DNA of 64,000 bases from Cytophagaceae bacterium (GCA_027491195.1 JAIXWQ010000010.1:87759-151758); one strand, 5' to 3'. Positions 53,458 through 63,917 are shown, counted from the first letter of the stretch. The notes: generated by a model not told the origin, from the sequence alone. A program made the numbers and translations.

Positions 53458-54152
53458 AAATAGTTCTGATCCCTTGCCCTATTGCCGAAAATACCTCAAC
53501 CGAGGTATTAAGCCCTCAAATTTTAGCGGCATTAAAGCAGACAACACATTTTTTAGTCGAAAATGTGAGAACGGCAAGGAGGTTCATCAGCGAATTGAAG
53601 CTAGGCATTCAGATTGAGGATTTGATTTTCGAAATTCTTGACAAAGACTCCCAGCCTAAAACTGTTACCGACTTCTACAAAAAGTATGCGGCAGTCGCTT
53701 ATATCGGTGTTATATCCGAAGCTGGTTGCCCTGGGGTGGCGGATCCTGGAGCTTTGGCAGTATCGATAGCACAACAACAAGGAATCGAGGTTGTACCTTT
53801 AGTAGGCCCCTCTTCCATCTTATTAGGCTTAATGGGATCTGGATTTTCCGGCCAAAGCTTCGCCTTCATCGGCTACCTACCCATCGATAAAGCTGCACGC
53901 ATTCGTAAAATCGAACAACTAGACCGCGATGTGGCTAAGTGGGGCCAAACACAAATCTTTATCGAAACACCCTATCGAAACAATGCTTTATTAGAAGATC
54001 TAATTGCACAATGTGCGCCAGATTCCTTAATTTGCATTGCTTGTGACATAACTGCGCCCTCCGGTTTTGTCCAAACAAAAAAAGCAAGCGACTGGGCGAA
54101 ATCGCAACCCGATTTGCATAAAAAACCTTGTATCTTCCTTTTAGGTAAATAA
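53454..54152 (+). CDS. RsmI-like SAM-dependent methyltransferase (tetrapyrrole methylase fold)
   Basis: 232 residues. IPCPIAENT at the start, FLVENVRTARRF, GVISEAGCPGVADPGALAV and VVPLVGPSSILLGLMGSGFSGQSFAFIGYLP mark the RsmI group. RsmI methylates C1402 of 16S rRNA, but this version differs from canonical RsmI (VENVRTARRF rather than the usual AEDTR motif) and may be the second paralogue found in Bacteroidota; target uncertain. Confidence 0.85.
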   Translation: MKIVLIPCPIAENTSTEVLSPQILAALKQTTHFLVENVRTARRFISELKLGIQIEDLIFEILDKDSQPKTVTDFYKKYAAVAYIGVISEAGCPGVADPGALAVSIAQQQGIEVVPLVGPSSILLGLMGSGFSGQSFAFIGYLPIDKAARIRKIEQLDRDVAKWGQTQIFIETPYRNNALLEDLIAQCAPDSLICIACDITAPSGFVQTKKASDWAKSQPDLHKKPCIFLLGK

Positions 54153-54153
54153 T

Positions 54154-54795
54154 ATGATTTTTCACCAAGCCTTCACGCTGAACCCATTTCAAGAAAACAC
54201 ATATATCATCTGGGATGAAAATGGCACCGGGATAATTGTGGATCCAGGTTGTTATACCTATGAAGAACGCCAAACGTTAAAAAACTTCCTAGAGGAAAAA
54301 AATATCACCTTAACTCACATCTTAAATACTCATGCACACATCGATCATGTGTTAGGCGTGGAATATTTCAGACAAGAATATAAGATTCCCTTTTACTTGC
54401 ACCCAAAAGATGAGCCTCTATTAAAAGATGCCGCAAATCGGGCTCAAGTGTATGGATTCCCGCATTACCAAGCCTCTGACGTAGATGTTTGGTATGAGGA
54501 AAACCAGATCTTGCAAATAGGTGAAATGGAAATCAAGATCTTATTTGTTCCAGGACACGCACCAGGTCACGTAGCTTTGTATTTCGAAAAGGAAGGCTTA
54601 TTATTTGATGGCGATGTCTTATTTAGAAGAAGTGTTGGCAGAACGGACTTCCCCCTTTGCAACCACGCTGATTTAGTTAACAGCATTCAAACGCAACTAT
54701 ATACTTTACCCGATTCAACGATTGTGTATCCAGGACATGGCGGGAGCACCACGATAGGTGATGAAAAAGTGTCTAATCCTTACGTAAAAGCATGA
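54154..54795 (+). CDS. MBL-fold metallo-hydrolase (glyoxalase II-like)
   Basis: 213 residues. Metal-binding motif THAHIDH, a later His in VPGHAPGHV, Asp in LLFDGDVLF and the closing YPGHGGST His. The pattern fits glyoxalase II-like thioesterases with two metals. Substrate unknown. It lies 1 bp after the methyltransferase and overlaps pssA by 4 bp. Confidence 0.9.
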   Translation: MIFHQAFTLNPFQENTYIIWDENGTGIIVDPGCYTYEERQTLKNFLEEKNITLTHILNTHAHIDHVLGVEYFRQEYKIPFYLHPKDEPLLKDAANRAQVYGFPHYQASDVDVWYEENQILQIGEMEIKILFVPGHAPGHVALYFEKEGLLFDGDVLFRRSVGRTDFPLCNHADLVNSIQTQLYTLPDSTIVYPGHGGSTTIGDEKVSNPYVKA

Positions 54796-55505
54796 AAAAA
54801 GAAATCCCTAACCTATTGACGCTGGGCAATTTACTGGCTGGATGTCTCGGACTTTGGTTCGTAATGCAAGGTGATTTAGTGAGCGCCTCTTATTGCATTT
54901 TTATTTCCTTGGTGTGTGATTTCTTCGACGGTTTTTTAGCCCGTGCTTTACAAGCTTATTCTGATCTAGGTAAAGAATTAGATTCCTTAGCAGACATGGT
55001 CTCTTTCGGGGTTTTACCTGCCTTTATTTTGTTTTCTTTAGTGGAACAAAGTTGCGGATCACAATGCACGGTGGGACTATTCGGATTTTATAAGCCATTT
55101 ATGGTCTTTGCTTTGGCTTTAATGTCTGCCTATCGTTTGGCAAAATTCAATATTGATACTCGCCAAAGCGATCAATTCATCGGTGTCCCTACCCCAGCAA
55201 ACGGCCTTTTAATTGCTTCTTTACCCTTGATTCTACGTTTTCAACCAGAATTCAGTTCTTATATTCTACATTTTCAAGGCCTATTGATTTATGCTGTGTT
55301 GATGAGCTATTTATTGGTGTGCGAATTGCCTCTTTTAGCCTTTAAGTTCAAAACTTGGGATTGGAAAAGTAATCAAGTGAAATTCATTTTCCTTATTTTT
55401 TGCATTGCTGCCCTTGTTATGCTTAAATTTGCAGCAATTCCGGTTTTAGTGATCGCATACATCCTTCTTTCCGGCCTTATTTTCCTTTTAAATCCAAACA
55501 AATAA
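54792..55505 (+). CDS. pssA: CDP-diacylglycerol-serine O-phosphatidyltransferase
   Basis: 237 residues, multi-spanning. CDP-alcohol phosphatidyltransferase motif CDFFDGFLARALQAYSDLGKELDSLADMVSFG (read as D-G-x-x-A-R...G...D-x-x-x-D) is intact. N-terminus IPNLLTLGNLLAG is typical. It makes phosphatidylserine, the precursor of phosphatidylethanolamine. It overlaps purS by one base. Confidence 0.93.
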   Translation: MKKEIPNLLTLGNLLAGCLGLWFVMQGDLVSASYCIFISLVCDFFDGFLARALQAYSDLGKELDSLADMVSFGVLPAFILFSLVEQSCGSQCTVGLFGFYKPFMVFALALMSAYRLAKFNIDTRQSDQFIGVPTPANGLLIASLPLILRFQPEFSSYILHFQGLLIYAVLMSYLLVCELPLLAFKFKTWDWKSNQVKFIFLIFCIAALVMLKFAAIPVLVIAYILLSGLIFLLNPNK

Positions 55506-55756
55506 TGAAATTCTTAGCTGAAATCAACGTAATGCCTCAAAAAGAAATCCTTGACCCTCAGGGAAAAGCGGTACTTATTGGCTTACAAAACTTAGGTATT
55601 AACCAAGTAGATGGCGTTCGTATCGGCAAGCACATTACATTAATGGTGGAAGCGGCATCAGAAGCTGAGGCAAATGAGGTGGTAACGAATGCTTGCAAGA
55701 AATTGCTAGCGAACTTAATTATGGAGGAATTTGAGTTTACGTTAGTAGCTCAATAG
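55505..55756 (+). CDS. purS: Phosphoribosylformylglycinamidine synthase subunit PurS
   Basis: 83 residues: FLAEINVMPQKEILDPQGKAV, LGINQVDGVRIGKHI and a C-terminal helix ending KKLLANLIMEEFEFTL. PurS bridges PurQ and PurL in the purine pathway, so this organism uses the three-part synthase. purQ and purL are not here. Last gene of the selD unit; 3 bp from the convergent CoA-binding gene. Confidence 0.93.
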   Translation: MKFLAEINVMPQKEILDPQGKAVLIGLQNLGINQVDGVRIGKHITLMVEAASEAEANEVVTNACKKLLANLIMEEFEFTLVAQ

Positions 55757-55759
55757 ATC

Positions 55760-56116
55760 TTAAAACTGGCCTGTATGCAATAAAACAAGCGTGCAGGCCT
55801 CTTCTGTTTGAATTCCCGCTTTATCTAATGCTCTTTCTAGTTCCGGATTCTCCGTTCCGGGATTAAATATAACGCGTCTTGGGGCTACTGCCTTTAGGTA
55901 ATCCAAAAGCCCTTCCTGATTCGCAGGACCTACATACAAAGTAACCGTATCGATATCTTCTACTACAGGTTGGTCTTGCCGAATAGTCAATCCTAGCACC
56001 TCGCCTTTCTTAATTCCCACTAAAGAAACCTCATGTCCGTGCTGCAAAAGCAATTCCGTAGCGATATAAGCATATCGACTCGGGTTCGTACTCGCACCAT
56101 AGACTAAGACCTTCAT
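55760..56116 (-). CDS. CoA-binding domain protein (YccU-like)
   Basis: 118 residues of Rossmann CoA-binding fold: VLVYGASTNPSRYAYIATELLLQHGHEV and VIFNPGTENPEL. Stand-alone proteins of this kind have no firm function. It overlaps the metF stop by one base (TAATG) and so belongs to the metH-metF transcript. Confidence 0.88.
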   Translation of the reverse strand: MKVLVYGASTNPSRYAYIATELLLQHGHEVSLVGIKKGEVLGLTIRQDQPVVEDIDTVTLYVGPANQEGLLDYLKAVAPRRVIFNPGTENPELERALDKAGIQTEEACTLVLLHTGQF

Positions 56117-57069
56117 TAGAATAGTTTTTCAGCGATAGCTCTCACGCTATCGGACTTGCTCATCGTATAGAAATGAAGCGCTGGAACTCCGGCTTGAATT
56201 AATTCTTTACCTTGTTGAACTGCCCATTCAATTCCTAATTGCTTAATGGCAGCATTATTAGCACATTTACGCGCCTCATTTACAAATTCAGATGGAATCT
56301 CTAAATGGAAGATTTCAGGCAAAATGTCTAATTGACGTTCCGTTGCTAAGGGTTTTAAACCTGGAATGATAGGAACCTGAATGCCAATTTCTCTACATTT
56401 TTTAACGAAATCAAAATACTTTGCATTATCGAAGAACATCTGGGTAACGATATAATCCGCACCAGCATCCACCTTTTGTTTCAAATAGATTAAGTCCTGA
56501 TCAAAAGAAACCGCATCAATGTGCTTCTCCGGATAACCAGCGACACCAATGCAGAAATTAGTAGGCAATGATTCCGTTTCCTCGTGCAATAAAATGCCTT
56601 GATTCATGGCTGCCACTTGCTCTACTAATTCATTTGCGTAAGCATGACCACCTGGCTTAGGCACAAAATGAGCTTCCCCTTTTTCTTGGTCACCACGCAA
56701 CAAAAGCGCATTTTCGATGCCTAAATAATGTAAATCAATTAAGAAATCTTCTGTCTCCTCTTTCGTAAACCCACCACAAATTACGTGAGGAACTGCTTCG
56801 ATTTGAAAACGTTGCATAATAGAAGCGCAGATGCCTAAGGTACCTGGACGCTTTCGTATCGGAATGCGCTTAGAAACTCCGTCAATAACTTTTTCCACAT
56901 ATTCTTCGCGGTGGTAAGTCACCTCGATAAATGGCGGCTTAAACTCCATTAAAGGCTCGATATGCGACATTAATTCGCCCAAATGTTGACCTTTCATCGG
57001 TGGAATAATCTCAATCGAGAAAAGTGTTTTTCCCGCCGCTTCCTCAAAGTATTTTGTAATCTTAGTCAT
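56116..57069 (-). CDS. metF: Methylenetetrahydrofolate reductase
   Basis: 317 residues. [11 protein letters not shown] contains the catalytic Glu, followed by [30 protein letters not shown] and [13 protein letters not shown]-dependent reduction of methylene-THF supplies methyl-THF to the MetH next door. The start overlaps the metH stop by 8 bp. The middle portion is longer than in E. coli MetF (about 296 residues). Confidence 0.94.
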   Translation of the reverse strand: MTKITKYFEEAAGKTLFSIEIIPPMKGQHLGELMSHIEPLMEFKPPFIEVTYHREEYVEKVIDGVSKRIPIRKRPGTLGICASIMQRFQIEAVPHVICGGFTKEETEDFLIDLHYLGIENALLLRGDQEKGEAHFVPKPGGHAYANELVEQVAAMNQGILLHEETESLPTNFCIGVAGYPEKHIDAVSFDQDLIYLKQKVDAGADYIVTQMFFDNAKYFDFVKKCREIGIQVPIIPGLKPLATERQLDILPEIFHLEIPSEFVNEARKCANNAAIKQLGIEWAVQQGKELIQAGVPALHFYTMSKSDSVRAIAEKLF

Positions 57070-60000
57070 AATTCAAAACTGGGCTTAACCATCTTTCTAC
57101 GTCGTCCAAGGACATACCTTTACGTTTCGCATAATCAGTCACTTGGTCTTTGGCAATCTTACCTAAACCAAAATACGTACTCTCCGGATGTGAGAAGTAG
57201 AAACCTGACACCGCAGAGGCTGGATACATCGCATAACTCTCCGTTAATTGAATCCCGATTTGCTTCTCCGCATCCAATAACTCAAACAAGCGCTTCTTCT
57301 CCGTGTGATCAGGACAAGCCGGATAACCCGGTGCCGGACGAATACCTTGGTATTTCTCCGCAATCAGATCTTCGTTACTCAACGTCTCCTCAGATGCATA
57401 CCCCCAGAACTCTCTGCGCACACGCTCATGCAATAATTCCGCAAAAGCCTCAGCTAATCGATCGGCTAATGCCTTCACCATGATGGAGTTATAATCATCA
57501 TGCTCCTTCTCGTATTTATCTAATAGCGCTTCGATTCCTAAACCTGTCGTCACCGCAAAAGCACCAATATAATCCGTTTCTCCTGAGTTCAACGGTGCCA
57601 CGAAATCGCTCAAACAACGGTTCGGAAGCGTGCTCGCTTTTTGGCCTTGCTGACGTAAATGGTGCAACCATTGACTCTTATCGGAAGATTCATCTTTCGT
57701 ATGAATCTCATAAGACATTTGCTGGTGTGACCCGTGTTTTTCACAAGCCACCTCTAAAGCCTTCTCTACATAATCGTGCAAGATGATATCATCTCCTAGC
57801 GAGTTCGCTGGGAAGAAACCAAGAGCTGCCTTAGCCTGTAGCGATTTATTAGCAATAATTTCTTTCAATAATGCCTGCGCATCATCAAATAATTTCTTCG
57901 CCTCTTTGCCTACCACCTCATTATCAAAAATACGTGGATATTTACCAGACAACTGCCACGTCGAGAAGAACGGAGTCCAGTCGATATATTTCGCGATTTC
58001 TTCTAAAGAATAATCCTCAAAATACTTCACGCCTAAGAATGACGGCTTTTTCGCTTTAAATCCAGTCCAATCAATGCCACTCGATTTTGCACGAGCCTGA
58101 TCGATCGATAAGTAATTCTTTTCTTGTTGACGGGCGGCGTGTGCAGTTCTCAATTCCGCGTATTCCGCTTTAATCTCGGTAAAGATTTCTTGTGAAGTTA
58201 ATTCACTTTGCAGTAAACGACCCGCCACTGGTACAGAACGCGAGGCATCTAATACGTGAATTACCGGTCCTGAATAGTGAGGATCGATTTTAACCGCCGT
58301 GTGAATACGTGATGTGGTAGCTCCACCTATCAAAAGAGGCACTTTGAAACCAAGGCGCTCCATTTCTTTGGCCACATACACCATCTCATCTAAAGACGGA
58401 GTGATCAAACCGGATAAACCGATGATATCGACATTATGCTCCTTCGCTGCCGCTAAGATTTTATCACAAGGCACCATCACACCGATGTCAATTACCTCGT
58501 AATTATTACAAGCTAAAACCACGCCTACGATGTTTTTACCAATATCGTGAACGTCACCTTTTACGGTCGCCATCAAAATCTTTCCAGCTGAAGAACTTTC
58601 TCCCCCTTTCTTTTCTGCTTCAATAAAAGGCAATAAATAAGCCACGGCCTTCTTCATGACACGCGCAGACTTAACTACCTGAGGCAAGAACATTTTCCCT
58701 TCCCCAAACAAATCCCCCACCACGTTCATTCCATCCATTAATGGACCCTCGATTACCTGAATCGGACGCTCCACTAATTGACGAGCTTCTTCTACGTCCT
58801 CATCGATAAATTCGGTCAAACCTTTAATCAAGGCGTGTTCTAAACGCTTGTTCACCGGTTCTTTTCTCCACGCATCATCCACTACTTGCTCCTTACCTGC
58901 AGACTTCACCGTTTCGGCATAAGCCACTAATTTTTCTGTCGATTCTGGATTTCTGTTCAATAAGACGTCCTCGCACAAATCACGCAAAGTCTTATCAATG
59001 TCATCATAAACGCCTAATTGACTGGCATTTACGATACCCATATCCATGCCTGCTTTAATCGCATGGTATAAGAAAACCGTGTGCATCGCCTCTCTTACTA
59101 ATTCGTTACCACGGAAAGAGAAGGAAATATTAGATACCCCACCTGACACTTTCGCATGTGGTAAGTTTTCTTTGATCCATTTCGTCGCCTTGATGAAATC
59201 AACGGCATAATTATTATGCTCCTCGATACCCGTGGCAACCGTTAAAATGTTCGGATCGAAAATGATATCCTGTGCCGGGAAACCGACTTGGTCCACTAAA
59301 ATATCGTAGGCTCTTTTGCAAATTTTAATGCGACGATCGTAAGAATCTGCCTGTCCAGTCTCGTCAAATGCCATCACCACGACGGAGGCACCATACATTT
59401 TGACCTTATTCGCTGATTCAATAAACTTCTCCTCCCCTTCTTTCAACGAGATGGAGTTAACGACCGATTTACCTTGAACGCACTTTAATCCGGCTTCGAT
59501 TACCTCCCATTTCGAGGAGTCAATCATGATCGGTAAACGCGCGATATCTGGCTCAGCCATCAATAAATTCAAGAATTGTGGCATCATCTTCACACCATCA
59601 ATCATCCCCTCATCCATATTGATGTCCAAGATTTGGGCACCACCATCCACCTGCTCACGAGCTACTGCGATGGCTTCTTCAAATTTTTCCTCGCGAATTA
59701 AGCGCGCGAATTTCTTCGAACCCGTCACATTGCAACGCTCACCTACGTTCACGAAATTGGTTAATTCCGTAATTTCTAAAGGCTCTAAACCGGATAGTTT
59801 TTGATTCACATTTTCCTCCGGAATCACGTGTGGCTTATGTTTCGCAGCCACTTCTGCAATCGCTTGAATGTGCGCTGGGGTTGTACCGCAACAGCCTCCG
59901 ATGATATTCAAGAAGCCATTAGCTAAGAAATCATCGATAATGACCGCCATTTCAGCTGGAGATTGATCGTATTCTCCCATTTCGTTCGGCAAGCCCGCAT

Positions 60001-60820
60001 TCGGGTGAGCAGAAACTAAGAAAGGGGATTTATCATTCAAAGTCTTCACGTAAGGACGCATTAAATCCGCACCTAAAGCACAGTTTAAGCCTACTGAAAG
60101 CAAAGGCATGTGTGAAACGGAGGTCAAGAAAGCTTCCGTTGTTTGGCCAGATAAAGTACGGCCAGACGCATCTGTAATCGTTCCTGAAACCATTACAGGC
60201 AAGTAAGGCTTCGAGGGATGTTGTTTAAAATATTGATCGATGGCGTACAATGCCGCCTTCGCATTCAAGGTATCAAAAATCGTCTCTACTAGAAGCAAAT
60301 CCGCTCCACCCTCCACTAAACCATGTATTTGCTCTGTGTAGGCTTCTACTAATTCATCAAAAGTAACGGCTCTATATCCCGGATCGTTTACATCGGGAGA
60401 TAAAGAAAGTGTACGGTTAGTAGGCCCAATCGATCCGGCTACGTAACGTGGTTTCGACGGATCCTTTGCCGTAAATTCATCGGCTACTTCCCGTGCAATT
60501 TTAGCGGATTCGTAGTTTAATTCATATACCAAATCCTCCATGTGGTAGTCTGCCATGGCAATAGACGTACCCGAGAAGGTATTAGTCTCGGCGATATCAG
60601 CTCCAGCCGCAAAGTATTTTGCGTGAATTTCCTTGATCACATCGGGACGCGTGATCGATAATAAATCATTATTTCCCTTTACTTCATGGGGGAAATTTTT
60701 GAATCGCTCGCCGCGGTAATCTGCATCCGTTAAATTGTATTGTTGGATTAAAGAACCCATTGCGCCATCAAGAATTAAAATCTTTTCGCGTAATACGTCT
60801 TTTATATTCGGTCTTTGCAT
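57062..60820 (-). CDS. metH: Cobalamin-dependent methionine synthase
   Basis: 1252 residues, full four-module enzyme in one chain. Homocysteine domain (about 1-325) with zinc cysteines in VGLNCALG and [10 protein letters not shown]; folate domain (about 350-620) with [14 protein letters not shown]; cobalamin domain (about 650-900) with [17 protein letters not shown], whose His coordinates cobalt; AdoMet reactivation domain (about 920-1240) with [12 protein letters not shown]. It methylates homocysteine using methyl-THF from MetF. The organism therefore needs B12. Confidence 0.96.
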   Translation of the reverse strand: MQRPNIKDVLREKILILDGAMGSLIQQYNLTDADYRGERFKNFPHEVKGNNDLLSITRPDVIKEIHAKYFAAGADIAETNTFSGTSIAMADYHMEDLVYELNYESAKIAREVADEFTAKDPSKPRYVAGSIGPTNRTLSLSPDVNDPGYRAVTFDELVEAYTEQIHGLVEGGADLLLVETIFDTLNAKAALYAIDQYFKQHPSKPYLPVMVSGTITDASGRTLSGQTTEAFLTSVSHMPLLSVGLNCALGADLMRPYVKTLNDKSPFLVSAHPNAGLPNEMGEYDQSPAEMAVIIDDFLANGFLNIIGGCCGTTPAHIQAIAEVAAKHKPHVIPEENVNQKLSGLEPLEITELTNFVNVGERCNVTGSKKFARLIREEKFEEAIAVAREQVDGGAQILDINMDEGMIDGVKMMPQFLNLLMAEPDIARLPIMIDSSKWEVIEAGLKCVQGKSVVNSISLKEGEEKFIESANKVKMYGASVVVMAFDETGQADSYDRRIKICKRAYDILVDQVGFPAQDIIFDPNILTVATGIEEHNNYAVDFIKATKWIKENLPHAKVSGGVSNISFSFRGNELVREAMHTVFLYHAIKAGMDMGIVNASQLGVYDDIDKTLRDLCEDVLLNRNPESTEKLVAYAETVKSAGKEQVVDDAWRKEPVNKRLEHALIKGLTEFIDEDVEEARQLVERPIQVIEGPLMDGMNVVGDLFGEGKMFLPQVVKSARVMKKAVAYLLPFIEAEKKGGESSSAGKILMATVKGDVHDIGKNIVGVVLACNNYEVIDIGVMVPCDKILAAAKEHNVDIIGLSGLITPSLDEMVYVAKEMERLGFKVPLLIGGATTSRIHTAVKIDPHYSGPVIHVLDASRSVPVAGRLLQSELTSQEIFTEIKAEYAELRTAHAARQQEKNYLSIDQARAKSSGIDWTGFKAKKPSFLGVKYFEDYSLEEIAKYIDWTPFFSTWQLSGKYPRIFDNEVVGKEAKKLFDDAQALLKEIIANKSLQAKAALGFFPANSLGDDIILHDYVEKALEVACEKHGSHQQMSYEIHTKDESSDKSQWLHHLRQQGQKASTLPNRCLSDFVAPLNSGETDYIGAFAVTTGLGIEALLDKYEKEHDDYNSIMVKALADRLAEAFAELLHERVRREFWGYASEETLSNEDLIAEKYQGIRPAPGYPACPDHTEKKRLFELLDAEKQIGIQLTESYAMYPASAVSGFYFSHPESTYFGLGKIAKDQVTDYAKRKGMSLDDVERWLSPVLNYD

Positions 60821-60864
60821 TTGTGTTGAAGATCTTTGGGCTGATGTTTATGCCAAAAATCTAG

Positions 60865-60872
60865 CAAATATA
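60865..60872 (-). promoter_or_regulatory. -7 promoter element for metH-metF
   Basis: Minus-strand TATATTTG, exact TAnnTTTG, 44 nt before the metH ATG. The leader of about 37 nt is too short for a SAM or cobalamin riboswitch. Confidence 0.65.
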
Positions 60873-60884
60873 CCGCTTTTCAGG

Positions 60885-61637
60885 CTAAATGAGGCCCATT
60901 TTTTTTTTTTTTTTTAGATCTTCCGGGGAATCAATTCCTATCGTTTCAAATTGCGTTTCTATGGCTTTAATTTGGATGCCATTTTGAATCCAACGCAATT
61001 GCTCTAGCGATTCCGCCAGCTCTAAACTCGTCGGTTTCAAGGCACTTAAACCTAGCAAAATATCAGCCCGATAGGCATATAAACCGATGTGCTTGAAAAA
61101 TGTATGTTGATTCAACCATTCCGAAGGCTCCACCCCTCTCAAAAAGGGAATCGTTTGGCGAGAAAAATAGAGTGCATTCCCATCTACATCGCAGACCACT
61201 TTCGGGGTATTGACGTTAAAAAGCGTTTCTGGGTCCGTGATTTTTTTGATTAAGGTCAAAATAGGCGCTCCAGAGCTAAAACCGGCCGCTACTTCTTCTA
61301 ATTGTGCGGGCTCAATGAATGGCTCATCCCCTTGAATATTCACCACATAATCTACCGTTTCGCCTAGTCTACTCAGTACTTCAGCACAACGATCCGTTCC
61401 AGTCAGATGCTCCGATGACGTCATCATCACCTCAGCATTGAATCCCTGAGCTGCATCATATATTCGCTGATCATCTGTAGCAATTATAATTCGATCGAAG
61501 CCTTTAACAGCTTTCACGCGCTCATAGGTACGCTGAATCATCGGCTTTCCACCTAAGTCAACTAAGGGCTTTCCTGGAAATCGGGTGGATGCGAAACGAG
61601 CCGGAATAATCGCGGCTACTTTTTTGCCGTGCAGCAT
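60885..61637 (-). CDS. kdsB: 3-deoxy-manno-octulosonate cytidylyltransferase
   Basis: 250 residues from the ATG at 61637; 11 upstream codons are not conserved. IIPARFASTRFPGKPL, VNIQGDEPFI and the C-terminal IGIDSPEDL match KdsB, which activates KDO for LPS. The gene ends in a run of 17 A on its strand encoding LKKKKKM, so polymerase slippage would alter only the last few residues. Confidence 0.94.
   Translation of the reverse strand: MLHGKKVAAIIPARFASTRFPGKPLVDLGGKPMIQRTYERVKAVKGFDRIIIATDDQRIYDAAQGFNAEVMMTSSEHLTGTDRCAEVLSRLGETVDYVVNIQGDEPFIEPAQLEEVAAGFSSGAPILTLIKKITDPETLFNVNTPKVVCDVDGNALYFSRQTIPFLRGVEPSEWLNQHTFFKHIGLYAYRADILLGLSALKPTSLELAESLEQLRWIQNGIQIKAIETQFETIGIDSPEDLKKKKKMGLI
60899..60915. 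repeat. 17-base T/A homopolymer inside the end of kdsB
   Basis: Seventeen consecutive T on the plus strand, read as A in kdsB. It is a likely site of length variation or of sequencing error. Confidence 0.9.
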
Positions 61638-61701
61638 ATTTAATACGTTTTTTCGATAGAATTTTGCCAAATTTGCACATAATTTCCAAACTTTCGACCC
61701 T

Positions 61702-62361
61702 TTGCCCGCATTTTTCGAACATTCCTTTTCTGAACCTATCTGGAGTATCCGCTACTGGGGAACACCTGAAGAACCACGTTTATGGATCGAAACGAGAGGA
61801 AATGGGGAAGCATTTTGGCATTCCTGCGAACTAAGTTCTAAAAAAGTAGAACTATTAGCTAAAGCTCCATCAGATTATGCCCAATTAAACTTCCACTCTG
61901 GCGACGAAAAAGAAGCCATTTTTATCAAATTACAGCAGTCAAAAAATCCGGGCATCGAATCGATTCAGACCTATTCTCTGCAGCCGGTAGCACTATTGAA
62001 AGAGGAAAAACCAAGGCCTCTTATTACAGAAAGCCCTTTTCGCTTTCAAACCCCACAGCATTACGAAGAAAGCCAAGACTATTTCAAAGACTTCCAAACT
62101 TTTTTCAAGCAACAATACAACGAAAATATAGCGAAGGGAATAGATTATTTTGAAGGTGAGGATAAGCTATTATTTTCTTATTATCTTTACGATAATGGCT
62201 GGAAAAATTACCTTCGGGTTTGCAATTTAGCCTTCGAGACCTTAGTTCTAGAACTAATCGCAGAAGGAGATGCCATCGGTTACCATACCTTTACTTTACT
62301 TAATGACCAATTAATTTTTGTGAAGGACAAAATCAAACTTGTGATTTATGAAAAATTATAA
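61702..62361 (+). CDS. DUF4905-like protein
   Basis: 219 residues from a TTG start; no suitable ATG lies upstream. Opens FFEHSFSEPIWSIRYW, contains many aromatic residues and a late DKLLFSYYLYDNGWKNYLRVCN strand set, with no signal peptide. I recognise it, with moderate certainty, as the DUF4905 family of Cytophagales; function unknown. The start was placed on TTG because the reading frame is blocked further upstream by the intergenic region with kdsB. It overlaps the LysM gene by 14 bp. Confidence 0.65.
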   Translation: MPAFFEHSFSEPIWSIRYWGTPEEPRLWIETRGNGEAFWHSCELSSKKVELLAKAPSDYAQLNFHSGDEKEAIFIKLQQSKNPGIESIQTYSLQPVALLKEEKPRPLITESPFRFQTPQHYEESQDYFKDFQTFFKQQYNENIAKGIDYFEGEDKLLFSYYLYDNGWKNYLRVCNLAFETLVLELIAEGDAIGYHTFTLLNDQLIFVKDKIKLVIYEKL

Positions 62362-63211
62362 ATTAACTCTGCTAATTGCCATTTTAATCGGATTAAATCT
62401 TGCAGCAAAGGCTACTTCGCTAGATTCACTAGGATTAAAAAAGGAAAACAATAAGACATTCTTGCTATTCAAAGTAGGACCTAAACAATCCCTATTCTCT
62501 ATATTAAAGCGTTATAACTTATCCCTGACTGAATTCAAATCGGCGAATTCAGACGTAGAAATTCCTGTTAAAACCGGAGAAATCCTTTACATCCCACTTC
62601 ATTATTTAGAGGAAAGCAATCCTGCACCTAAAGTAGTAGAGGAAAAAGTGGCTGAGACCCCTAAAGAAGCTGAAATACACATCGTAGCCCCTAAGCAGGG
62701 TTTACTTTCAGTGGCGAACATGCACAAAGTAACCATGGCGGAATTGCGCAAATGGAATAACTTGACATCTGATCGTTTACAAGAGGGTCAGCGCTTGATA
62801 GTTTCAGACCCATCTGGCACAAAATCGGCTATTGCAGTGGATAAAGCCAGCCTATTACCTTCGAAAACAACGTCAGCCGCTACAGCTCCTGCTCCTACTC
62901 CAGTTGCGGAAGCACCTGCAAAAGAAAAAGGACCAGAAGACATCAAAAAGAAAATCGAAACGGGTATTGCGGAACTAATCGATGTACCAGACAATTCAGG
63001 TAAATTCTTAGCACTTCACCGTACAGCCCCTATTGGAACTTTGGTTTTAGTGAAAAACTTGACCAATAACCAAAGTATTTGGGTAAAGGTCATCGGACGT
63101 TTACCAGGTGGTGATAGTAAGGTGATCATCAAACTTTCCCCTAAGGCTTTTGAGAAATTGAATGCGGTAGACAAACGCGTGAGAGCTGAAATCTCCTATT
63201 TATTACAGTAA
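62348..63211 (+). CDS. LysM protein with RlpA-like C-terminal domain
   Basis: 287 residues: signal peptide (about 1-22), two LysM units (about 40-80 with SLFSILKRYNLSLTEFKSAN; about 112-155 with HIVAPKQGLLSVANMHKV), a Pro/Ala/Thr-rich linker (about 160-195) and a C-terminal domain (about 205-287) with GTLVLVKNLTNNQSIWVKVIGR and VIIKLSPKAFEKL resembling the RlpA double-psi barrel. The RlpA aspartate (normally in NDRGP) is not seen, so it probably binds rather than cuts peptidoglycan. Periplasmic. Confidence 0.85.
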   Translation: MKNYKLTLLIAILIGLNLAAKATSLDSLGLKKENNKTFLLFKVGPKQSLFSILKRYNLSLTEFKSANSDVEIPVKTGEILYIPLHYLEESNPAPKVVEEKVAETPKEAEIHIVAPKQGLLSVANMHKVTMAELRKWNNLTSDRLQEGQRLIVSDPSGTKSAIAVDKASLLPSKTTSAATAPAPTPVAEAPAKEKGPEDIKKKIETGIAELIDVPDNSGKFLALHRTAPIGTLVLVKNLTNNQSIWVKVIGRLPGGDSKVIIKLSPKAFEKLNAVDKRVRAEISYLLQ

Positions 63212-63372
63212 TGAACAAAAGAAAGAGACCTATTACGGCTGGGCACGTAGTTTTTGAAATATTCTTTATTTTATCCTACCCCTTTATTGCGGTATTCTCG
63301 ACTGTAGTTACTGTATTGGTTTGGCTTTTCTCTTTTCCATCCAGAATCATCGCCTTTTTTAGCCGAAAATGA
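63211..63372 (+). CDS. Small membrane protein (53 residues)
   Basis: Short gene with overlap at both ends: its ATG shares the last base of the LysM stop and its TGA overlaps the next start (ATGA). The product begins MNKRKRPITAGH, then has a long hydrophobic span (about 14-48) and ends SRK. Tight packing and a basic-inside N-terminus support a real, translationally coupled inner-membrane protein. I do not recognise a family. Confidence 0.65.
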   Translation: MNKRKRPITAGHVVFEIFFILSYPFIAVFSTVVTVLVWLFSFPSRIIAFFSRK

Positions 63373-63917
63373 TTTCAGAAAAAATCGCGACCATCTTAGA
63401 CGAGAAATTCGCTTTTTTCAATCATCCGCGCTTTATTGAGCACGATCCTATTCAAATTCCTCATTCCTTAAGTCGTTTACAAGACAAAGAAATTATGGGA
63501 TTTTGGGTGGCGATATTAGCTTGGGGACAACGAAAAACGATTCTTCAGAATGCCCATACCCTTATTAATCTGATGGATGGTGCTCCCTATGATTTCATTC
63601 TACATCATCAAGAGGCTGATTTAAAGCGATTTGAGTCCTTTAAGCACAGAACCTTTCAATATCCTGACACACTCTATTTTATTGATTTCTTCAAACGGCA
63701 TTATTCACATACTAATTCCTTGGAATCAGCGTTTACCAAGGGACTAAGTCCTGAGGACCTGACGATAGAAAATGGCCTGAATGGGTTCTACCACTATTTT
63801 TTTAACTCAGAATGGTCCCCTGAACGAACGAAAAAGCACATTGCATCACCTTTGAAAAATTCAGCTTGTAAACGAATCAACATGTATGTACGGGTAATTA
63901 AGGTATTTAATATTTGA
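63369..63917 (+). pseudogene. TIGR02757 (DUF2400) family gene, C-terminally truncated
   Basis: 182 residues. From the start through HIASPLKNSACKRINMY it follows the family pattern (HPRFIEHDPIQIPH, VAILAWGQRKTI, FIDFFKRHY, GFYHYFF). The family then normally continues with a LRWMVR segment and a C-terminal part holding a conserved PLDVHV motif, about 70 residues more. Here the frame leaves family sequence after MYVR and stops within nine codons, and no remainder is found in any frame before the window ends. A deletion or recombination joint is likely; a functional short form is less likely. Confidence 0.7.

Noticed and set aside
52696..55756. Novel biosynthetic cluster in the selD operon
   Set aside because: Every gene belongs to a known housekeeping family with unrelated roles; the tight packing looks like ordinary operon compaction.
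60821..60884. SAM or cobalamin riboswitch ahead of metH
   Set aside because: The promoter leaves a leader of about 37 nt with no riboswitch-like core.
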